From: Manduca sexta
Taxonomy: Eukaryota > Arthropoda > Insecta > Lepidoptera > Sphingidae
Assembly: GCF_014839805.1 (NCBI RefSeq)
Contig: NC_051141.1
Coordinates: 15,694,777-15,758,776, forward strand
DNA length: 64,000 bases
Reading direction: 5' to 3'
The stretch's first letter is position 1; every line of letters starts with the position of its first letter. A model generated the notes under the pieces. The model saw nothing but the letters and a program-made list of their open reading frames with translations. It had not been told where the DNA came from and did no database searches. The translations under genes were made by a program, and so were the position numbers. Shown piece by piece: positions 25,433-37,516 of this stretch.

Positions 25433-27737
25433 GTCAGTTCATTTGCACATTATTTATATTTGCGTAACAATAGATGAGGCATAAGTTATTTCACTACACA
25501 ATAATATGTATAATAACTATAAACTTAATATTATACAGTGTGTAAGGTTAGTCGAGGGACCTGTCTCAGGAGGTTATTCAGTAAGTTTATTCGATTGTCG
25601 TCACAAATATACATCATGTATTTTGATGGGAATTGCCATTAAACACATTATTTTTGGACGCTGTGTGGATTTGAAAACGATAGAATAATAACGCTGCGTG
25701 CGGCAAAACATGTTTTAATACGATCCTTAGATAATGACACCACGCACACAAACCCCTCCCCTTTCTTTTGTTTAGTCGCCGATGCGCCGACTAGAGGCAC
25801 TCCTGCGCACCCCGCAAGCAATGCCAAAACATCGTTAATTCCGCATTTTAAAATAATCACAATCGCGCCGCCAATTTCAAAATTCGTAATTACTATCAAG
25901 AATATTGGCATATAGTTCATACATAAGCGTTGTTCAACAACAAAGTGAAAAAAGCCATTAGGCTGTATCGGGAGATGTTTCAAATGCGCTAAACTCCTAC
26001 CTACAGTCTTATGTTAGGTTTGAACTACAGCCTGAGGATGTTCGGTCAGTTCACGTGCCACCGCATACTCAAGGACGAGGGAGGAGACGTAAACACAAGG
26101 GTAACCACACGTTGGTTATGCTGTCATTAAACATTATTTTTTATTGCGTATACTTTTATTAGTTACACAGTTCAAATAGGTCCCTCGACTAAAAATAAAC
26201 ACTGTATTATTATGTATCCATGTATATATAATTGATAATATGGTTTTTATGAATAAAAACCACTAAACTCTACAACATTCTGATATTTGGCAATAGTATC
26301 CTGATTGATGGGGTACGTACACTTTAGGTATGTTCAGATGACAAGCGTTATATATTTGTACATTGGGCTTAACTAAGTCAATACATGACATTGTGGGTTA
26401 ATTTGTATGAACTAAATTCGTCAAAAACCAGCAAAAGCACGAGAAGCTGGAAATATTGGTCCATCCAATTTTATCAAATGAGTCGACTGAAAGCCACCGA
26501 GTAACTTTATATTTTAAACTTCCTACGAATTCAAACAAGATTTATCGAAAGAATATAGCTCCTTTGTGAGGTTTTTATTTCAAATTGTAAGGGCGTGCTG
26601 AACCGTGCTGAAACTGATGCGTTCAAATCTCGGGTGCTGGCGCAATTTTCATAACACGCGGTAAAAGTGTCATTTGAACATAACCTCTTTTCAAATACTA
26701 ATTTTATTCTGCCGTTACAATGAAAAAAGACGTAACTAACAGTTATTTTTAAATAAAGTTAAGAACATAATATAACAGATAAGTATTATTAACAGACAAA
26801 AAATCTGACAGCTAATTTCCGTATAAAATATTATTTAAGAACGTCATATTTCCTTATGACGGCAGTAGGCCTATACTAAAATCAACTTACTAGAATAGAT
26901 GATGAACTTGTGATATTTTGATATTCATTATTATAATAAACCAATGATACTAAACAATTTGTATGAAAATATCTAATAACTAATGAAATAAATTAAACGT
27001 ATGTTGCATTTGCTTTGCTATACTATGCAATGTTTCAATATTTTATGGATATAAGGCACCGCGCAAACGCCATTAACAGTTGCTTCAATTTATCAATTTA
27101 ATGAAACTATCACTTCGCTTAGTAATGAAGTAGTTGCAATAGCCGACACATTCCAAGAACATTAAAAAGTATTTATATAAGTAATATAAACGGCTCGTTG
27201 CAGTCATTTGCATCGTATTGAATGCTCTGGCGCACCAAGTTGACATCGCCTCCGTATGCCTTATTATTTATAATTTGAGTTAGAGGAAGTTAAAGATATG
27301 ACCGCGCCCAACACATAACCTTATAACATTATTAATTTTAGTATATAATTGAGGGCGGGTATTTAAGTATATTAAGAAAATCAAACTGGAGGTCCAATTC
27401 ATGGTGAGATGTAGTGTAATACATGGAATACTGTATCGTAAATTGTCATTATAATGTTTTTATTCGGTATAAGTAATAAATAGCTAATTATGATCAATTA
27501 TAATAACATGAATGTTTCAGTTTCCCGGGATTTAGAGACGTCCATATATTATCAAGATATCGCAGCGCAATCGTGGGCTTCGATAGTGACTACAACACGC
27601 AAGTCGTCCTTCTCTCTATGAACGGCTTCATGGTTACTAATCAATACATGCTAAGGTTGAAGCTGGTTGACTCCAGGATCTACAGTTACATAGACCATCC
27701 GGGCTTCGACCCTGAGGACTTCGTCATGCGCATGTAA
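24303..27737 (+). CDS. RRM-domain protein with Asn/Pro/Ser/Thr-rich N-terminal region (two-exon gene)
   Basis: Exon 24303-25432 is joined to 27521-27737. The donor AAGAG|GTCAGT (phase 2) meets the acceptor TGTTTCAG|T, and the joined codon is Ser. The product is about 448 residues from the first ATG, and the frame is open back to 24198, so an upstream exon is possible. Residues 1-320 are low complexity: N/T/S-rich with repeated ASNR-like units, then P-rich. A Cys/His cluster (C329, H331, C332, C340) precedes an RRM-like fold at about 352-430. That fold has RNP2-like CLYVCDI (353-359), then HLFKSFPGFRDVHIL, RNP1-like RSAIVGF (391-397), LLSMNGF and LRLKLVDS. The FPGF loop recalls the second RRM of U1A/U2B''-type proteins. 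The RRM spans the splice junction, which strongly supports the join. RNA binding is inferred, the exact orthologue is not recognised, and no partner genes are evident. Confidence 0.8.
25433..27520 (+). other. Intron of the RRM gene (2,088 bp)
   Basis: It starts GTCAGT and ends TTTCAG. It holds the 669-bp inverted-repeat element and is otherwise AT-rich. Confidence 0.75.
25536..26204. mobile_element. 669-bp inverted-repeat element in the RRM gene intron
   Basis: The left end is CAGTGTGTAAGGTTAGTCGA followed by GGGACCT. The right end, inverted, is CAGTGTTTATTTTTAGTCGA followed by GGGACCT. The flanks are TA/TA, or a longer TATTAT-like duplication. There is no transposase. It starts about 100 bp after the RRM exon-1 donor. 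Confidence 0.72.
27521..27737 (+). CDS. Exon 2 of the RRM gene: second half of RRM and C-terminus
   Basis: The exon follows the acceptor AATGTTTCAG. One base completes the split codon, then FPGFRDVHILSRYRSAIVGF, DSDYNTQVVLLSMNGFMVTN and LKLVDS, ending DPEDFVMRM and TAA. It is 72 codons including the stop and richer in G+C than its surroundings. It was read directly from the sequence. Confidence 0.82.
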
Positions 27738-28675
27738 GCGGATAATTGGTCGGCACCACAGGTTTAACAATCGTCGAACATGGTCAACGATACGGTCTTC
27801 TCTCTCCGTTCCACATTAGATTTAATTTATTACGTAAATGCGAAATTGTTCAAAAAGTTGTTTTAATGTTTTCCATGTAGCGCTGCGCGAACAGAGATAA
27901 ATCTAAATTTATTTCAATATGTATCACTTACATAAAAAAGTTTATTGCGTTGATATAATACACGTAATGCAAGTTTTGTGGATTGTTAACTTAATAATCA
28001 TTGGATCGTTTTTAATATTTTCAATTTTATGCCATCCGCGAAGTATAGTTATGATGATTGCCAAAAATTTGCTACTAATATTGTATATTGTTGAAACAAT
28101 TTAATTTAGTTTTTTCAGAATCCATTAGTGGCAAATGCTTCTTGTTTTTGTGTACCTTCAAACTTATAATAGTAAACATAAATCTATATTTTACTCAAAA
28201 CCGCTTGCTATTACGAAAATCACTACAATACATTTTTATCTTTGTCTTGGACGTGTCTGTTATAGATATTATAAGTCAATTTTAAAATTTCATTGCTAAA
28301 AAATATGAATTCCGAACTATATTGTGTAATAGTTCGCGTCAGCGTTTAGAGCAACATTAGCGAACAGATCTTGTATTTATAACTATCGACAATTCTATGT
28401 TCTGTGCTCTTTAACAATCTATAAATTAATCAATGTTCTCGTTGTTTATTAGCTTAATATTTTATGATATAAATGGATGTTGTAAACATTTTAAAATCAT
28501 TAGAATTCACTAATTATTATTATTATATATGTATAGTAAAATTTTCATTAGATAGTTATATTATAGATACATTAAGGTACAAGTCTGAGACCAGACCACA
28601 GCCGTTGGCCCCAGGCTGCAAGCAACACTACTGCTTTCTTTGAAAATGATTTCGAGCGATGCAACACTGAGGTTT
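27738..28675 (+). other. Probable 3' UTR and flank of the RRM gene
   Basis: There are no convincing coding frames. The end of the transcript cannot be fixed. Confidence 0.4.
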
Positions 28676-28729
28676 GCGCGGGCGCGGGCGCAGGCGCGGG
28701 CGCGGGCGCGGGCGCGGGCGCAGGCGCGG
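28676..28729 (+). repeat. GC-rich hexamer array (GCGGGC)n
   Basis: About nine imperfect units of GCGGGC/GCAGGC lie in AT-rich surroundings. The open frame through it (RGRGRG...) is not accepted as coding. Confidence 0.85.
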
Positions 28730-28929
28730 TGCGCAGCTGTGGCCGACTGCAGTACCAGTCGCGACTGCCAGATTGGTGATTGATTATATATATTTTATTA
28801 TTTGTGCATTATTCATTTTCGGAAAAGTTGTCGTTATAGAACATAATATTTATAGTATTAGTAGTTTGGAATTGGTTAAAATAATGGCCCTATAATAAAT
28901 TTATGCCATATTTAAATTAAATATATGAA

Positions 28930-29220
28930 TCTCGGGCAACTGATGCAGTTGGGTAGATACTTACAACTTCGAAAAGAAAGCCGACGGGAGGATTCAGTTG
29001 GAATGGGCAACTTACTATGGAAAGATCTATTCTCGGAGTCTCTCTGAAGGACAAAATTCGGAATAAAGTGATCCGTCAGTGAACCAACGGGACCGACATA
29101 GCTCTGAAAGTTAGTAGGTTGAAGTGGCAATGAGTTAGCCACGTATGTCGCAGAACAGATAACCGCTGGTGTGAGCGGGAGAGGCCTATGTCCAGCAGTG
29201 GACAGCAACGGGCTGACAAA
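28930..29220 (+). pseudogene. Degenerate RTE LINE ORF2 3' end
   Basis: In broken frames the plus strand reads IQLEWATYYGKIYSRSL, then KLKWQ-like, CRRTDNRW-like and finally AYVQQW-like (GAGGCCTATGTCCAGCAGTG). This is the C-terminus of an RTE-type reverse transcriptase with several stops. Confidence 0.6.
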
Positions 29221-29279
29221 GTTGATTGAAATGTAATTTTTAAAAATGTCACATCAACTAAATTAAGTTGTACTTATTA

Positions 29280-29740
29280 CTAAGGCCCCGTTTAGGGAGA
29301 TGAGGGGTAAAGTCCCGCATCGCGTATAGTGTAATGTCAAGCGGGCTTTTCCGTTTACAATGCACCGCGTGCAACGCGACGATGCCATCCGCGGGTTTCG
29401 CCGCTAACATTGCATTTAAAACAAACGTGAGTAAGATCGCTTCACCGTAAACGCAATAATATAACGCCATATGTTTGAATTAAGTGCGGACCGCGCCGAA
29501 AATAACGCGCCGCCGCGCGATGCCTTGCATCTCCGTAAATGCGGCCTTACGTGTATGGGAAAACCTATGAAAACGATTGAGACCTTTATCAGCGGCATGT
29601 GCTGTTTGCAGTCGTATCTCGGAATAGAAACGGTCGCGACCGCAGGCAATAATGCGGTTGATGGCAACCGCAGACTGCAGTGCGAATAACAGCCGATGTG
29701 TGCGGCTGCTCTCGAACTTGTACCTACATGTATTCATAGA
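29280..29740. other. GC-rich block, possible MITE, no gene accepted
   Basis: It opens GGCCCCGTTTAGGGAGATGA and stays CG-rich. It has overlapping open frames of 70-85 codons on both strands and in several frames, which argues against any one being coding. The start resembles a PIF/hAT-type MITE end, but no inverted partner was found. Confidence 0.35.
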
Positions 29741-29752
29741 ATCTTGTTATCT

Positions 29753-30168
29753 TAGTCCATTGAAAAGTTACATTTGGGGTCGCGTTTTTTAGAGGACGCA
29801 ATTTTTTTTTTTTGAAGTGTAGGGGGGGTCAGTTTAAAGCTAAAACCAAGTTTGTGGGGTCGTCACCCTTGGTCGTCATCTTGAAAATAGGGGTTGAAAT
29901 GGTTTTTACGATGTACCCCTTAAACTATTTATCAGACAAAAAAAAATTATAATCATTTTTTGTTGCAAATTAAATTCTCTACAACTTTGGTCCAGTAACT
30001 TTTTGTCGTAGAACTATAAATAAAAAAGTTATAAGCGAAAATGTTAAGAAATTCGAGAAAAAAAATATATTTTTCGATATAACTTTTTTTTAATTATTTT
30101 ACGAAATTATTTATTATTTTGCGAAAAATCAAGGTAAGGCCTAAAAAATGTAACATTTTAATGGACTA
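29753..30168. mobile_element. MITE with GTCCATT ends and TA target sites
   Basis: The left end TAGTCCATTGAAAAGTTACA is matched at the right end, inverted, by TAGTCCATTAAAATGTTACA. Both ends carry TA. It is about 414 bp, T-rich, without coding capacity. Confidence 0.75.
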
Positions 30169-31675
30169 TCTATGAATTTTAATATCTTAAGTGTTAGTGG
30201 CACATTTATTAAAAAAATTGTCATCAAACTTTGGTTGTATGTCGTATGAAAAAAATAAAAAATAAAAACGTATTTCATTTATTTTAATACCGAAGTCGAT
30301 CTACAAAAAATATATTACGTCTCTTTAGTTTAAATGGTAAACCAAAGACATTAGACAGTGTTAGAACTCTTTGGGTAAAACAAAACACACTTATTATAAA
30401 AAAAAGTACAATTATTGTGTAATTTGAATTTATTTTATAATATAATTATATTACCACGTCATAAAATGATTATAAACGGTAAAATTATTGTTTAAATTAT
30501 TGTTATTGTTTGTATTTGTCTTAAGTCTTTCGTAAGTAAATATTCGATTACTCATGGTGTAGGTAGAATATAAACTCAATGTTGTTCCGTTCAATAATTC
30601 CAAAGGATAGTTTAAGGATTAAGATAATTTTAGAAGGTTAAGCGTTAAACATAAAATCTTATTAATTTATAGGGAAGCTTGGGGTGAATTGTAACGATTT
30701 TGGAAAATCCACTTGTGTGATATGAAAATTCATTCTATCTGATAGGTATATTAAAGATTAAACAGTTATATAATAACAGTATAAATTTTCGTTATTTAAT
30801 GCACATAACATATTATGTAGATAATTTTGAAAATGTCGAAAAAGGAAACAGCCTTTAAAGTTAAGTGAAAAAGTTTATTTCAAGTCACAGTTACCGATTC
30901 ATGCGTTTTGTGAAATATTTCAATAAGTTTTTTTATGATAGAAAGGTGTTTTCTATTAAATTATTACTATAATTACGTTTGTTGAATACGATTTTTTTTT
31001 ATCATCAAGCCTTTTCATATCAATTGACCGTATATTCTGCTGTTTTTCAAATTTGGGACTCTTCAGACTCTCTTATCTAAGATTAAATGCGTATGAAGCG
31101 GTTTGGGAGAAATAATACGTGTTCCAATCGCCCCGTTCCATCTGCCCCCACACTGTCGCTTTAAATATTTCATCAAATAATCAAAATAAGTAGTATGTTG
31201 GTTAAGTACCTACTACTATGTTAAACTCTACTTGAATATGTATAGTAATGATAACTGTCAACGGAGATGAATAACAATACTTTTGAAGATATACGAAATG
31301 AAATAAGTAGATATAACTTTATTTACTTTTGGTATCAAGAAGGCATTATAAAAATGTTAAATGCGTTCAGAATAGCATCGGACTATATTCTACATGTTCA
31401 AATAGCCAAGATGTTGCTATTTTCCCTTTGAAAACCTTGACATAACTGACGATTTTCCAAATAGTTGTATTCTTTCAAAGTACCCCTCTTTCCTATCTTT
31501 TGGTACTTAAATTGTCAAATATTCACTAAATGTTAAATGTGGTAGAATAAAGTTATTAATAACACTTATTATGTAATTAACTATCAATGTTATAGTTGTT
31601 ATTATATTAACATTAAATGTCGTCGATATAAATTGTTGGTTTTATTGACATATTTTGACATCTATCATAATATTA
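30169..31675. other. No gene seen
   Basis: Very AT-rich with many homopolymer runs and no notable open frame on either strand. Confidence 0.55.
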
Positions 31676-32700
31676 GGTCCTTAAATATAAAATTGGCTTT
31701 TTGTATGGGAGGAAGACAAAGTTCATTCTTTGAAATAATAAAATTAATTAATCAATATTTGCATCATTGTTATATTATATGCACTTTTGCCATCTGACAG
31801 GGAGTTCATTGATTCTTTTACTAAAAACCATATTGGCCAGAATCAATAATTTATCTGTGAAGACGGAATCGAATTTTTCCTTGTAAAAAGTTAGCCAAAT
31901 TACGGAAAAAGTCGTAACTTGTTGTTACGAGGCCTGGGAGTAAGGTGGATGTCGCAGGTATTCCAATTGCTGCTCCTCTAGTTGAGTTACCGTCCGTTGT
32001 ATTGGTGTAGCGATGTCCTGAAGCAGCAGTTGCCTAAAGTGATTGACTAGCCTCGGATGTATAGCAGCTAGTTCCACCATCATGGTTAGCAGTTGCTGGC
32101 AATAGGTATCTGCCGTAAACGTTTGGCCAGATTTTAATAGGCCGTAGTGAACGATACCGGCATTAGTCCACCAAACACTCACAAGTACTATTTTTTTAAT
32201 CAGTTTTCGCTTAGGAAAGAATTTGACTAGCTCCCCAGGATTCAGCAATTGCAACAAGCGCTTCCGATTATCGTACAGGATCCACTTTTTATCACAGGTA
32301 CTGTAAATTCGATCTACAATCCTTTCATTATTGTGTCGGTTGCGTAAATGTAACGCAGCATTCGACGCGTGTTTGCTGGTTTGATTCACTCAATTCATGA
32401 GGAATCCTTTCAAGGTTTTTTACTTTCCCAATTTGCTTCAAGTAGATTTAAACAGTTTTATCACTCACTCCGAAGCCTGCAGCTAACTCTGAAGTGGTCT
32501 GCGATGGATTCCACAATAGCCGTTAGTTCCTCATTATCCACCTTGATTTCCGGCCGCCCATGGGGCTTGTTCCGAAGGTCAAAATTTCCGTAACAAAAAC
32601 GTTGTAACCCAAAAACGTACCATGTTTCCTTTTGCGACATTAGCCCTATACACATGTTGATGAGTTGTTTCTGCAGCACCCATACATTTTTAGCCTAAAA
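31676..32700 (-). pseudogene. Inactivated mariner transposase (irritans/mellifera-like)
   Basis: Minus-strand fragments in order: RFCYGNFDLRNKPHGRPEIK, VDNEELTAIVE, CDKKWILYDNRKRLLQ, VSVWWTNAGIVHYGLLKSGQ, TFTADTYCQQL, PRLVNHFRQLLLQDIA, LRHPPYS and ELPVRWQKCI. This is a mariner D,D34D transposase. The second motif reads LLQDIATP instead of LLHDNARP, and the PPYSPDL motif breaks into a stop after PPYS. Frameshifts separate the N-terminal and C-terminal parts. A mariner-type end sequence (TTAGGTCCTTAAATATAAAA) lies at about 31674. Confidence 0.88.
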
Positions 32701-35295
32701 ACCAATAGCCTTAAAATAATTACAATGCCGCAAAACAAACAAACTTAGAGCGTACGCGCAAAAATGATAATATGCTGCTAAAAATGAATATCAGTAACTA
32801 GATGGGCTTTGGGATGGAAAGGCTTGGGTATGAAATACTCTCTAACTGCCTGTACCTGCGGCGGCGTCGTGTGACGGGTCGGCCACTTCCCTACAATATG
32901 GTTGAGGAGGCCGATGGCTGGCACATGCGTCATACTTTTAAGTTGTGAACAGGTGCTGCTTGTTGACTATTCTGCCCATTTCGCTTACTATTTCTAATTG
33001 CTTGGGGTGCTAAGAGGAAATAATTATAAGCATAATAAAGAAAAGTCATGATTCCTGAGAGGGTTGTGCACTCATATAAAAAATTTAATTAATTTATTTC
33101 TTATTTTATAAGCATATAAATAAACTGCTCTAAACAAAAATAAACAACCAAATTGTATTTTTTTGTCCTCTCCTTATCACGTAGACTACAAGTCTTTACC
33201 TCAAACTGATTTTGAAAAGAGCAACACCAGAGTTTCTTGTCCGTTTCTTTCCGAACTGGTGGTAGACTTAATATTGACGGAATCTAAATAATGTATAACA
33301 TTTTACGAATTCAAATAAATCATTTCATTTCAATAGACAAAACACGTTTTGTCAGACAGCCAAACAAATGTTAATGTTCCGCTCCTATTGATCATAGCGT
33401 AATGATATATAGCCTTTCTCGATAAATGGGCTATCCACCACAATACAAACAAACAAACTCTTCAGCTTTATTTAAATATAAGGACATAGATATATTCAAT
33501 CAATGTAACTTTCTACCAAGAAATATTTTATTACGGATAATTTTATGACATCGCATATTATTTTTATTTTATTTAATATTGTGTTCTATAACGGCAGCAA
33601 GCAATGCCTTTTTTTATATAATATACACATTATAGTTTCTTATAAAGGCATCGCAGAAAGATTTGTGTACTTTTTCAATAATACCCGTGTACGATGTTTG
33701 TTGTGGATTCCATATTGTGTGTGTACTGCAAGCACAGGCATTGTAAAGCGCATAAACGACATCTCTATAATTGAATATTCTATGAGCAATATATGATGAG
33801 CTACACAAGTATTCAATGATAGCAAAATAATCAACACTCTTCGCATAATATTCTTTAGTCTTCTCTTATGTTTAGGTTAAGGCAGTATGGTTTTCTGTAG
33901 CGGAGGATGGTTTTTGTATCAAGTATATATTTTGTAATAAGTGATGAAGACCACGATATCTTCCGCCGTAAGGATTAAAGGTGTTTGAATGATCCACCGT
34001 GTCACGGCGCACACTACACACTGTACACAGCCACAAAAGTAACTAGACAAATTCGAAACTTCGGAACACTTCCACACATTTACTTCAGTGGATTTTTTTT
34101 GTCTGTAAGGTCTCGGCGCTCTGTTCCGTCTAGGGGGTATATCCGTATTGTTGCTATCAAGATCGTAATTGCAAACCGACGGATTCGTCTCTATAGACGG
34201 AATAGGACCCCTGACCTTACCTAAAACAAACCCTGGAAAGTTTATTTTAGTGATGAAGACGCCATTGTTGCTAGGGACGTAAAAATTAAGGGCGATTTGA
34301 AATTTGTATTTGTCAAATAACTTTGTGGTTGACTGTACATTATCATCTCTGAATTATGTCGTAAGAAGACACCGTTGACGATTGAGGACGCAAAGCGCTG
34401 TTAAAAAAAAACAAGTTTGACTCAAAAGTCAATCTTTTGTTATTATATCACGGGTACTGTCAAGGAAATAAAATTGCTTGATATGTTTAATTATTTATTG
34501 AAATCAGCTACAAACACGTTCTAAATTAATTTAAAGAGCTCTGTGTAAATATTGGCAAGATAATAAGTAAAGTACCGAAGTGAGTGAATTAAATGTATGT
34601 ATATTATTATGATTTACTATTCGTATTAACAAGAAAAAATTTATCACTACTTACTTTATTTTATACTAGACTGTAAGGTTCAAATTACAACAAACACGCT
34701 TAATACAAATTTGGAACAGAATAAAAACCCTACAAAGCTCAAAGTCCGTTGTTAAAATTCTCTAACATAATAAGTAATTAACAAAAGCAAAACGAAGAGA
34801 TCTTATAAAAAAATAGCCGCGAAAGGTGAAATTCTCAGAAACACACCCTACACTACTTACAGTTACATATAAGTACTACTACTATACATAAATATATTTT
34901 CAAATCGATTTAAAGATAATTAGATTCTACATAAATTCTCCACAAAAGGAAGCCCGCAGGTTATATGAACCTCTGTAACGCAAAGCTCCATCAATAGTTT
35001 ACTCTAACAGGAATCGTGCCTGTTGACTGAGTAAATCGAAAAGCGGCGATATTTTATTGCTATTCTCCATACCAAACGTAGGCTCTTACGTATTTTTATT
35101 TTAACTATCGTAACATCCACAGTTTACGTAAATAAAAATTAACTGGTGTTCGTTGGAACGCTCGGTCGAATTGGCTATTCCGTGTTATAAAATGTTTGTT
35201 AGTTTTACTTATAAAATTAGATTGTTATAAATATTACCTTTACGATTTATCAATTACTATAATATATTAAAGTTCCTAAAGTGGTAATACTTTAT
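32701..35295. other. No gene seen
   Basis: Mostly AT-rich. A GC-richer patch at 32800-32935 lies where the 5' end of the dead mariner should be but shows no matching inverted repeat. Confidence 0.45.
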
Positions 35296-35395
35296 CATCA
35301 TCATCACCAGCCTCATAAACTCCACTGCTGAACATAAGCCTCTCCTAAAGATTCCCAGACGGTCCCGTCGAAAGCGGCCAGCATCCAGCGTGTCG
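35296..35395 (-). mobile_element. RTE LINE 3' end fragment
   Basis: It reads CATCATCATCACCAGCC then CTCCACTGCTGAACATAAGC and TTCCCAGACGGTCC. This is the reverse of the same RTE tail as at 13255. It ends about 40 bp before the candidate peptide exon. Confidence 0.5.
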
Positions 35396-35432
35396 CTACT
35401 TGGTAATACTTACTAAATTTGTTTTCAGAAAG

Positions 35433-35544
35433 ATGGATAGATTTAAAATTTTCCAAATTATACTTTTATTTTTAGTATGTATCCTACATCTTACTTATGT
35501 AATTTCACTTAATGTGTGGGATGCACTAAATATTCCTGAAAATC
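35433..35544 (+). CDS. Candidate first coding exon of a small secreted or membrane peptide
   Basis: A good acceptor (TTGTTTTCAG, ending 35428) is followed by AAAG and an ATG. The frame reads MDRFKIFQIILLFLVCILHL, TYVISLNVWDALNIPENR, which is a basic start plus a hydrophobic run typical of a signal peptide or anchor. Unspliced, it stops at 35550-35552 after 39 residues. A GT at 35545 (C|GTGAAT) would allow a phase-1 exit that fits the exon at 37929. The coding status is uncertain because short hydrophobic frames are common in AT-rich DNA. Confidence 0.35.
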
Positions 35545-36308
35545 GTGAATAAAAATAAGTTGTAGGTAATTGATCTTTACTACATATATTTTCAACCCTA
35601 TTTTCTTAGAAAAATATAAATGCTGGTGCTAATATCTAAAGGTAATTATTTTAATAAAACAAAACAGTTACAGTCTAGTTGTACATTCAATATAACCTAA
35701 TCAATATCTTTAACTTTTTTTTTGTACATCAGTATTATTTACAGTAGCTGTATTACTGATGTGCTGTGTGAGCCGGAGCAATAATGCGGCGAGGGTTGTT
35801 AATCTTGTATTGCCAAGGTCGTTATTTCATTTGATAGGTCTCCCGATTCTTCCCTACATAGACGGACACTACCGCGCATGGCCGGCCTTGGCTGTAAACG
35901 GGCCGCTGCGCAATGCCCTGCGGAAAAGAGCTAGCTAATAACATTAGTACCAGGAAAGTGCAAGGGTCAGTCGATCAAATATCTTTGGATCGATGTCCGA
36001 ATATTTTTATCTTTCCCAGACGAAACATGAATATCTAGAAAATTGATAAACCTACGTAGTTATAAGTACCATTTTAATAAGTGAATACCTTGTTTATGGA
36101 TACGACATTTAAAACATTTTTGTCGAAAACTTCATAAACGCAGGGTCGGAGTGGAGTGCGCACTCATCTTTGAGTGCGCGTTTCGTTATTCTCTTGAATA
36201 TAACCACTACGCTAAGCGCATCCTTAACGCCTGCAAGGAGAAAACGTCAAAGCGGCGTGCGATGGTCCCGTGGTCCACATGTACCTAGAAAATTAATAAC
36301 TCGGAAAC

Positions 36309-36311
<3 letters not shown>

Positions 36312-36382
<71 letters not shown>
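36312..36382. repeat. (TA)n microsatellite, about 70 bp
   Basis: An uninterrupted TA dinucleotide run. Open frames ending in YIYIYI come from it. Confidence 0.97.
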
Positions 36383-36384
<2 letters not shown>

Positions 36385-36759
36385 AAATATATATACAATA
36401 TTATATTTACGTACTGTAAGAATGTGAAAATTGTAATGACAATAAGTTTAAAAAAATAATATTTTATTTTGTATTTTTTAATGTTTTTCAATTTAGAAAA
36501 TGCTTTAACACCCCGTGATGTGGTACATAATAATAATATAATTTATTAATCCCACAAAGGGGTTTGATGTTGAGCTCGTGATCGATTAAAGACTAAACCT
36601 AATTCATTCTGCAGAATGAGTAAAAACCCTGTGTTGTATCTACCCTATGTTTCAGTGAGTTAATGGATCTCCATCCATTTAGCTAGGATTAAATCTACAG
36701 TCCGCGCGCAAACTCCGAATAATATTATAGGATGTAGATGTTCCAATGGCAACGGATTC

Positions 36760-36950
36760 TTTTTACTGCAATAGTATTGGCATTAGGGCAGCTAAGACAA
36801 ATTTACTTTTATTGATATTTATTTTGTTATAAACTATTTGTTTTTCTACCTCATCGATTCGTGGCATTTATTGTAAAATATTATTTTCGAGAAGATAAGT
36901 ATGCGATTTCATTTTGTGAACACAATATCTAAATTACCTTTTGTATGATT
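36760..36950 (+). mobile_element. MITE, family A (fragment)
   Basis: It retains GGCATTAGGGC, the T-rich middle, and the right part (AGAAGATAAGTATGCGATTT...GTGAACACAATATC) of the family-A consensus, but neither terminal ACAGGGTC repeat. Confidence 0.45.
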
Positions 36951-37516
36951 GTTATTATTGATTATAATTGAGGCAGTAATAAGACACATCGGCAAATATT
37001 TACCTACATTGACTTCGATTGTGAGAAAAGGTTCGAACCTCACGTTATGAAAAGCAATTGAAATAAGCACGCTGTACGATCTCTTGTAGAAAATATAAAG
37101 TATATTATTATAGACTGTAATTTTTGACGAAGTACGCCGTTACCCCAGATCCACATATGGGCCACATTGGATCAAATCCCTTTGTACATCATCACTGTAG
37201 AGAATCCCACCCAGAAAAAATCAACTTTTACTGTATGTAGGAATAAATACAATCTCTGGCACAACAATTAAGTTGTATATAGATGTTTACCTATAATGGA
37301 TCCAATGAAATATACTTAACTAAAGTTCCATACGTAGCTAACACAGCATTTTATTACCTACGAATGTAACAAATATGCGTAATTCGTACGTTCGCATGGT
37401 TTAAGTGCCGCCATCTAGATGAGACCTAGAAAAGTCTTGAAAACGTAGAGACCTAACAACGCCTTCAACGCTAGTCGATTATAACGATTACATTACTATT
37501 AGTATTAAGGGAAATA

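Noticed and set aside
25433..25484. Seventeen-residue C-terminal extension of the exon-1 frame
   Set aside because: It runs into intron after a consensus GTCAGT donor, and the RRM is completed only by the exon at 27521.
28674..28895. Arg/Gly-rich frame RGRGRRRGRGRG
   Set aside because: Translation of the GCGGGC array with an unrelated tail.
29258..29737. Five overlapping frames of 70-85 codons
   Set aside because: Open in several frames on both strands because of CG-rich composition. No domain is recognised.
36170..36491. Frames ending or beginning in YIYIYI
   Set aside because: Translation of the TA microsatellite.
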